A stretch of DNA of 38,427 nucleotides from Acanthaster planci (taxonomy: Eukaryota; Echinodermata; Asteroidea; Valvatida; Acanthasteridae): assembly GCF_001949145.1 (NCBI RefSeq), contig NW_019091372.1, forward strand, positions 1,922,088 to 1,960,514, written 5' to 3'. The number at the start of each line of letters is the position of its first letter. Positions within the stretch are counted from its first letter, which is position 1. Under the pieces are notes generated by a model. It made no database searches. It saw only the letters and a program-made list of their open reading frames with translations, and had not been told where the DNA came from. The position numbers and the translations under genes are program-made. Positions 35,901-38,427 of this stretch are shown in pieces.

Positions 35901-37419
35901 CTGTCAATTACCTTGGGTGATTCCACAGGAAAGACCTTAAGGGGGTAGCACTTTGGGGGTGGGTTGTAATACAGACAGGAGGGCCATGAAAAGTGGTAGG
36001 TGGTACAATGTAGGATGCGGAAAGAGAAAAAAAATAGTGTAGAGAAATAGTCACTACAAAGTAATGGAACAGCTGCACACAATAGTTTAGAAGCATTCAG
36101 TGTCAGAGAAGTAGAAAAGTCCATTTTCAAAAAATAGGGGTGGTAGGATAATTCAGATGTTTTCAAATTAAAAACAAACGAAAGATAATTTGACAAAAAG
36201 CATTCCACCTTGTCAAAAGGAAAAACCATTTTAACGCGATCGGGCCTGCTTTAACTGGAACAAAAACCTCAGAAAACATCAGTCTGCTGCCCTCTACTGG
36301 TTAAAATTGGTACATTTCATTTCGTGTAACATTTATGACAAAATACTTCTGCAGGCTATATTAGTCATGTAACATGGTCTTCACGCACACCCCAATCTGT
36401 CAAATGCTGGCAACATCTGAAGGTCCATAAGCAACCTTCAACCCCTGTGATGCGCACTTTGGCAAACACCCTCCCAGAGACCCAGACACATTACCTTTGT
36501 CGGGTCTGACTTGAGGGCCTGCAATCGGCCAGGTTGTTGCCGTCGGACCACTCCCGCCATGTCGTATTCCTCGTCTTCTAGCGAGCCGGAGGACTGCGTG
36601 GCATTGGCAATGACGACGTCTGGGACCCCTTGGCTGGGGCCCATTTCACTGCGGCGGATGATGATTGAGAAAAATATTTACTTTCAAAGAAACAAGGATA
36701 CTTTCAGGGCATAAATTCACCCATCTTTCACTTTTCCTGAATACAATTTCTACTCTCCCTTTTTTAATTGTCACCTCTGTTCTATATTTCAGGTTCCATC
36801 AGAGCCTTTCTAAACTAACCTGTGTCTTACAAGAAGAAATCTACCCAGTTCTGACTGGTTCGTACTGGTTCTATCCAGTTCTATCCACCTAATAGTGTAT
36901 ATGTTATCTTGAGCTTCTTGGTATAAAACTATCTCTGCCTTGCATCATCACTTCTACTTCATCATGTTCATAGTTTTGCTTTATTCCAACTTCTATCACT
37001 CCATACACCCTGTCTTATAAGAAAAAAAAAACAAACAAACCAGCTTCACACCGGTCCTGTCCAGTTCTGGCCACCTGTGCCATCCTTTGTCACGGTCACC
37101 AGTACTTTGTATACATGTACTTCCACTTCATTCCAACATCTCTCACTCCATAAACCATGTACAACGAAACTCCTATTCAGCAAAAGCCCCAACTTGTTCC
37201 ACCAAGTTCACACTGGTTCAAGCCGGTTCAACTGGTTCCGTCCGGTTCTACCCACCTAATACTGCTTGTGCTACCCTGAGCTCCTTGCTGTGCCAACCTC
37301 TCCTTAGTTATTTTGAGCTCCACCTTATATCTCTCTAGCTCGTCCCGGTTTCTCTTGCTCTCCAGCTGCATTTCGTCCATGAACTTCTTGACTTTCTCAA
37401 GTTCATGCGTCAGAGCATT
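17698..37419 (-). CDS. PPFIA: Liprin-alpha (PPFIA family), 3' twelve exons, 787 residues; 5' end beyond window
   Basis: Transcript order: 37419-37256, 36648-36495, 33961-33738, 32570-32201, 28363-28224, 27915-27719, 23317-23227, 21346-21064, 20518-20343, 19752-19655, 19061-18817, 17919-17698. The total is 2364 nt, with phases agreeing at every junction. Liprin-alphas are cytoplasmic scaffolds for LAR-type receptor phosphatases, RIM/ELKS, GIT and kinesin cargo at active zones and focal adhesions. In order (fragment numbering): end of the N-terminal coiled coil (1-55), linker with the QEW and [11 protein letters not shown] signature (about 107-125), coiled [15 protein letters not shown] helix (about 171-185), Ser-rich linker, GRLFGGKRG basic motif (about 390), SAM1 (about 464-527), SAM2 (about 548-615), SAM3 (about 636-700), and C-terminal TYSC, the known GRIP-type PDZ ligand. 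Exon order and identity are unambiguous. The gene lacks only about the first third, so full length is probably near 1.2 kb of residues as in the family. Confidence 0.96.
17945..18012 (+). mobile_element. tRNA-derived SINE-like fragment near the last liprin-alpha acceptor
   Basis: TTGGCAAGGTAGTTC resembles an A-box, and GGTTCAATTCT at 17999-18009 is the same B-box variant as in the SINE-like unit at 31981-32060. It lies just upstream (in transcript order) of the acceptor of the terminal exon. Confidence 0.4.
18817..19061 (-). CDS. PPFIA: Liprin-alpha exon: SAM domain 3
   Basis: 245 nt, phase 1 in and phase 0 out. Acceptor gtccttcgacag; donor GAAGAG|GTGTGT at 18816. It encodes [60 protein letters not shown] and [16 protein letters not shown]. 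It is highly conserved and includes the IPTQNTQAR signature. Confidence 0.98.
19655..19752 (-). CDS. PPFIA: Liprin-alpha exon: end of SAM2 and linker to SAM3
   Basis: 98 nt, phase 2 in and phase 1 out. Acceptor cgttactttgcag; donor AAAG|GTGGGA at 19654. It encodes [20 protein letters not shown] then [12 protein letters not shown], matching the [19 protein letters not shown] pattern of the family. It lies outside long open frames because it is short. Confidence 0.95.
20064..20332. repeat. 22-bp G-rich minisatellite, interrupted by an assembly gap
   Basis: The unit GGGAGAGGAGTGGGTTGGGGGT is repeated about three times left and four times right of the gap, with very little divergence. On the plus strand the runs GGG-TT-GGGGG-T-GGG-(8)-GGG fit a G-quadruplex pattern; the liprin-alpha pre-mRNA would carry the C-rich strand. 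Long open frames across the gap are artefacts of the repeat. Confidence 0.95.
20133..20248. other. Assembly gap (116 N)
   Basis: Unresolved bases lie within the minisatellite. The true length is unknown. The gap is intronic and does not affect the liprin-alpha coding model. Confidence 1.
20343..20518 (-). CDS. PPFIA: Liprin-alpha exon: SAM domain 2
   Basis: 176 nt, phase 0 in and phase 2 out. Acceptor ctctgcctctag; donor CACAG|GTGCGC at 20342. It encodes [58 protein letters not shown], a clear family match. The intron enters a G-rich minisatellite about 10 bp after the donor. Confidence 0.98.
20831..20966. mobile_element. 136-bp MITE-like inverted repeat between the SAM1 and SAM2 exons
   Basis: The left arm (CAAGGGCAAGTTCCAATG, then TTGTTGACCACTGGTCAG) is mirrored by the right arm (TTGACTAGTGGTTGACAA, then CACTTGAATTGCCTTG) over about 40 bp at roughly 75-80% identity. 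The central loop is A+T-rich. No target-site duplication is evident. Confidence 0.6.
21064..21346 (-). CDS. PPFIA: Liprin-alpha exon: SAM domain 1
   Basis: 283 nt, phase 2 in and phase 0 out. Acceptor ttcttttccaccag; donor AGAACA|GTGAGT at 21063. It holds [60 protein letters not shown] and [18 protein letters not shown], near-identical to vertebrate liprin-alpha SAM1. It ends SAPPTSRT and joins directly to [11 protein letters not shown] of the next exon. Confidence 0.98.
21846..21890 (+). repeat. 18-bp hairpin with 9-base loop
   Basis: CGTCTGTGTCTTGTATAC pairs with GTATACAGGACACAGACG at all 18 positions if one U.G wobble is allowed on the plus-strand RNA; the minus strand has an A-C mismatch there. 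It is too short for a typical animal microRNA precursor, so no RNA gene is called. Confidence 0.7.
22149..22175. repeat. Short perfect hairpin
   Basis: CTTTCGGACAT (22149-22159) is exactly mirrored by ATGTCCGAAAG (22165-22175) across a 5-base loop. Function is unknown. It lies inside the liprin-alpha intron next to a weaker inverted repeat of AGAGCTAGG-type words. Confidence 0.7.
22315..22756. mobile_element. Candidate MITE with GGGC(G/A)GC terminal inverted repeats
   Basis: The left end GGGCGGCCTGTTCTTG matches the reverse complement of the right end (GGGCAGCTTGTTCTCG) at 13 of 16 positions. Related inverted blocks (TTGTTCTCG...TTAACG) lie further in. Internal AACGAACAAC and GTTGTTCGTT form a perfect 10-bp stem (about 22707-22735). 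No target duplication is recognised and the ends could be shifted. Confidence 0.45.
22775..22985 (+). repeat. Dispersed repeat family R1, copy 2
   Basis: Shares GCAGAAGCACCCC, a GTTCATTT block, CGAAGGAGCCTCAGTTGC and the tail CGCCCTCTCTTGGTCCAGCTT with 10845-11045 (inverted), and the middle and tail blocks with 29385-29585. It lies in the intron upstream of the SAM1 exon. Confidence 0.7.
23040..23215 (-). mobile_element. tRNA-derived SINE-like element in a liprin-alpha intron
   Basis: On the minus strand an A-box-like TGCCAAAGTGG (23179-23189) is followed by a perfect B-box GGTTCGAATCC (23138-23148), then a G-run and a tRNA-unrelated body to about 23040. The head is only about 10-30 bp from the donor of the exon ending at 23227. 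Confidence 0.6.
23227..23317 (-). CDS. PPFIA: Liprin-alpha exon: DRRKKKK segment before SAM1
   Basis: 91 nt, phase 1 in and phase 2 out. Acceptor ctgtttacag; donor AAGAA|GTGAGT at 23226. It encodes [20 protein letters not shown] and [10 protein letters not shown], continuing into KHELLAEA of the next exon, the standard liprin-alpha join. The reading frame is confirmed by phase at both ends. Confidence 0.88.
25364..25576. repeat. Decamer array (AACCAGTT-type, 10-bp period) in a liprin-alpha intron
   Basis: From about 25506, blocks CAGTTCAAAC, CAGTTCACAC, TGGTTCAAAC, CAGTTCACAC, CGGTCCACAC, CAGATGGAAC and CAGTTTACAG follow at exact 10-bp steps. A smaller cluster with the same step starts near 25368 (TCTGAACTGG, TTCTGACTGG). 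Confidence 0.85.
25685..25737. repeat. Two-copy direct repeat GTTGAAGGGGTCAAGACGGG
   Basis: GTTGAAGGGGTCAAGACGGG occurs twice back to back with a GTC spacer, preceded by a partial copy (GAGGTCAA). It is a simple tandem duplication within the intron. Confidence 0.8.
27685..27717. repeat. (TTTG)n / (CAAA)n microsatellite touching a liprin-alpha splice donor
   Basis: About eight tetranucleotide units on the plus strand. On the coding strand the repeat starts inside the donor itself (gtAAACAAAC...), so the splice site may have been formed or extended by the repeat. Confidence 0.9.
27719..27915 (-). CDS. PPFIA: Liprin-alpha exon: SSQDSLHK and GRLFG basic motif
   Basis: 197 nt, phase 2 in and phase 1 out. 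Acceptor ctatttcag; donor AAAG|GTAAAC at 27718. It contains [20 protein letters not shown] and [14 protein letters not shown], matching the conserved SSQDSLHK and GRLFGKK motifs before the SAM region. The intron starts immediately with an AAAC microsatellite. Confidence 0.93.
28224..28363 (-). CDS. PPFIA: Liprin-alpha exon: variable linker
   Basis: 140 nt, phase 0 in and phase 2 out. Acceptor tttctggatctcgcag; donor AGAAG|GTACAG at 28223. It encodes [20 protein letters not shown] followed by [17 protein letters not shown]. The sequence is poorly conserved in the family. The assignment rests on phase, position and splice sites. A nearby in-frame alternative acceptor cannot be excluded. Confidence 0.75.
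29385..29585 (+). repeat. Dispersed repeat family R1, copy 3
   Basis: Shares GGGGAGTGTTCATTTTGTTG, GTGAAATGCAGTT, ACCAAGGGAGCCTCC and CTTGGTCTACGGTAGCTTGGGGCT with the other R1 copies. It is the most diverged of the three. Confidence 0.65.
29698..29952. mobile_element. 255-bp MITE with long terminal inverted repeats and AAAT flanks
   Basis: The left end GGGTTATTCCATGAGGTTGG, continuing through AATTTGTGACGGTGTCC and TTGTTACAT, is matched by the reverse complement of the right end (GGGTTATTCTGTGAGGTTGG, AATTTGTGACGGTGTCC, TTGTTACAT). That gives about 50 bp with few mismatches. AAAT flanks both ends (29694-29697 and 29953-29956) as a possible target-site duplication. There is no coding capacity. 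Confidence 0.85.
31981..32070 (+). mobile_element. tRNA-derived SINE-like element
   Basis: A perfect A-box TAGCTCAGCAGG (31993-32004) and a B-box variant GGTTCAATTCT (32044-32054) sit at tRNA-like spacing. The head TTAGGCATTGATTAGCTCAG resembles a tRNA 5' half. The acceptor-stem halves do not pair well, so this is a SINE or tRNA pseudogene, not a functional tRNA. Confidence 0.65.
32201..32570 (-). CDS. PPFIA: Liprin-alpha exon: LIQEEK helix and Ser-rich linker
   Basis: 370 nt, phase 2 in and phase 0 out. Acceptor ctcgcccttctcag; donor GCTCAG|GTATGA at 32200. It begins [20 protein letters not shown], then a diverged Ser/Gly/Glu-rich linker ([36 protein letters not shown]). The start continues the coiled helix of the previous exon as in all liprin-alphas. 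Confidence 0.93.
33082..33175 (-). other. Candidate cassette (poison) exon in a liprin-alpha intron
   Basis: This 94-nt block has a very strong acceptor (acttcttttttcag before 33175) and a very strong donor (AATAG|GTATGTAAG at 33081) and lies between two constitutive exons. The length is not a multiple of three. Entered from the upstream exon (phase 2), it reads 31 codons and then a TAG formed by its last three bases, so inclusion would truncate the protein before the SAM domains. Whether it is used is unknown; the splice sites alone are unusually good for a decoy. Confidence 0.45.
33738..33961 (-). CDS. PPFIA: Liprin-alpha exon: [11 protein letters not shown] segment
   Basis: 224 nt, phase 0 in and phase 2 out. 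Acceptor tttttgtggacag; donor ATCAG|GTGCAT at 33737. It encodes [40 protein letters not shown] and [20 protein letters not shown]. This is one of the most conserved liprin-alpha regions outside the SAM domains. Confidence 0.95.
33962..36494 (-). other. Liprin-alpha intron without a supported exon
   Basis: About 2.5 kb, phase 0 on both sides. I see ordinary A+T-rich intronic sequence, scattered ACATGTA words, and no convincing exon, RNA gene or long repeat. Confidence 0.6.
36495..36648 (-). CDS. PPFIA: Liprin-alpha exon: linker before the QEW signature
   Basis: 154 nt, phase 2 in and phase 0 out. Acceptor atcatccgccgcag; donor AAAG|GTAATG at 36494. It encodes [20 protein letters not shown] followed by [19 protein letters not shown]. 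The RRxQxGRLxAL(K/R)xxPxK pattern directly before the next exon is characteristic of liprin-alphas. Confidence 0.9.
36845..37260. repeat. Tandem triplication carrying decamer arrays and copies of a liprin-alpha splice donor
   Basis: Three blocks each have a 10-bp-periodic decamer array followed by CCACCT, at 36885, 37071 and 37252 (spacings 186 and 181 bp). On the coding strand CCACCT is AG|GTGG, the real exon donor in the third block. The first block also matches the last 32 nt of the exon at 24 positions (ending ACTATTAG versus AGTATTAG). Blocks one and two share (T/A)TTCCAAC and TCACTCCATA. Confidence 0.75.
37256..37419 (-). CDS. PPFIA: Liprin-alpha exon: end of N-terminal coiled coil
   Basis: 164 nt, phase 0 in and phase 2 out. 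Acceptor tctcacttttcag; donor ATTAG|GTGGGT at 37255. It encodes [40 protein letters not shown] and [14 protein letters not shown], a charged heptad-rich helix matching the family segment that follows the long N-terminal coil. The donor sits at the edge of a decamer array that carries decayed copies of the exon end (see findings). Confidence 0.88.
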
Positions 37420-38427
37420 CTGAAAAGTGAGACATGTGTTTTCAATAGGCAAGCTGCTTGATATCACATACAGTGTACAACACAGACTTTCAAGTACATG
37501 TACATGTACCATTTCTATATCTTATCTATACCTTTTCTGTTTGTAAAATATAAAAAAATGGAACTTAAAACGGCACAAAGGAACCGGACTTGTTTTTCCA
37601 ATTCAGTGTATGCATGTATCTGCAAACCAAATATTATTCCTATAAGGCCATTTGCAACAGCCCCCCAAAATTAACCCGTTAATAAAAAAAGCTTCGTCTT
37701 CATTGAAATCCCACTAGTAGCAGTGGGAATGCCAAGAAGCTTACAAAATAGTTCCCCAGTGTGTGTGCTGTGACTATGTGAAGAAGAGTTTTTATTGTGA
37801 ATTGGGGGAAAAAAGTCAGCTTACTACCATACTGACCTCTGCGCTGATGAAACGCTAGAGATTTCATTTGATTACTTGAGATTGGATTGCATGGGTATCT
37901 GCAAAAAATCTGTTCCTCTGCAAGATTTCCCAAGAGCTCACATAAAAAACTTGCCCTGGGATATTAAAGAATGCTTTCTACTGGATAAAACCCTTTGTTT
38001 CACAAAATGTCATGAACCTAGGTAGTGGCCTCTTCTGTCAGTGTGAATCTGACTGTATGGAATAAAATGAAAGGGCTCTGGCTACAGCTTCAAACTATCA
38101 GGCTTCAGTGTACGAGAAGTACACAGGGAACCAGACAGAGCCATAGCCTCACAAAGCCATTGGCTTCAAAATCTGAAGCAGCTGCCAGAAAGCTGAGGCA
38201 AAGATTACAGAACTGGCCATCTCTTAGTGTCTCACTAATTTTGCAAATATGTCATTTTCCCTCTTCACTCCAGCAGTGTTTTTCCTGCCGCTGCAAAAGC
38301 AAATTTTAACACACAGGATCGATGAAGAAATTGCAGAATGATCTAAAAAAATGTCTGAAAGGATACCCAAATGTCAAAATGCCTGGAGCAATGATACTTC
38401 GCTAAGAACACAAAGCACTTCATACGC
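37420..38427 (-). other. 5'-ward liprin-alpha intron running off the window edge
   Basis: No liprin-alpha coiled-coil exon is recognisable in either strand here. A 94-codon plus-strand frame (38025-38309) has no family resemblance. The next upstream exon must end in phase 0 and lies outside. TACATGTACATGTACC at 37497-37512 is another copy of the common palindromic word. Confidence 0.6.

Noticed and set aside
1-38427. CRISPR array, bacterial operon, prophage or other prokaryotic system
   Set aside because: Genes are split by GT-AG introns, and no regularly spaced direct repeats with unique spacers or Shine-Dalgarno-led gene strings are present.

Overview
This is a eukaryotic window with spliced genes, about 60% A+T, dense in short non-autonomous repeats. 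The protein content, compact kilobase-scale introns, tRNA-derived SINE-like units and abundant ACATGTACATGTA-type palindromes fit a marine invertebrate, perhaps an echinoderm or lancelet. The exact group is an inference and cannot be fixed from this sequence. Exons below were assembled by hand from homology, GT/AG sites and reading phase. Both multi-exon models close in frame.

Right half (17698-37419, minus strand): twelve consecutive exons of a liprin-alpha (PPFIA family) synaptic and focal-adhesion scaffold. They give 787 residues from the end of the N-terminal coiled coil, through the conserved mid-region and three SAM domains, to a C-terminal TYSC PDZ-binding motif. The 5' exons lie beyond the right edge. 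A 116-base assembly gap sits inside a 22-bp G-rich minisatellite just downstream of the SAM2 exon donor.

Left part (3657-7556, minus strand): a complete four-exon gene for an 836-residue, largely low-complexity protein that I do not recognise. Upstream of it (7557-8300) is a candidate bidirectional promoter with a perfect NRF1-type palindrome, a CRE-like site and an E-box. Two exon-like blocks on the plus strand (to 8323, and 8469-8600) suggest a divergent transcript. At the left edge (682-867, plus strand) there is a possible last coding exon of another gene, with a poly(A) signal at 1001; it would converge on the 836-residue gene.

The region 8601-17697 shows no coding exon I can support. 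It carries repeats: a large foldback element, a tiny piggyBac-like MITE, a five-copy 63-75-bp tandem repeat, and degenerate decamer arrays.

The points most worth a second look are: (1) a 10-bp-periodic (A/G)AC(C/T)(A/G)GTTC repeat family in several liprin-alpha introns and its 3' flank; one cluster is a tandem triplication that copied a coding-exon end with its splice donor; (2) a cassette exon with strong splice sites that would place a stop at its own 3' end (candidate poison exon); (3) several splice donors directly abutted by repeats; (4) several new-looking MITE or foldback families.
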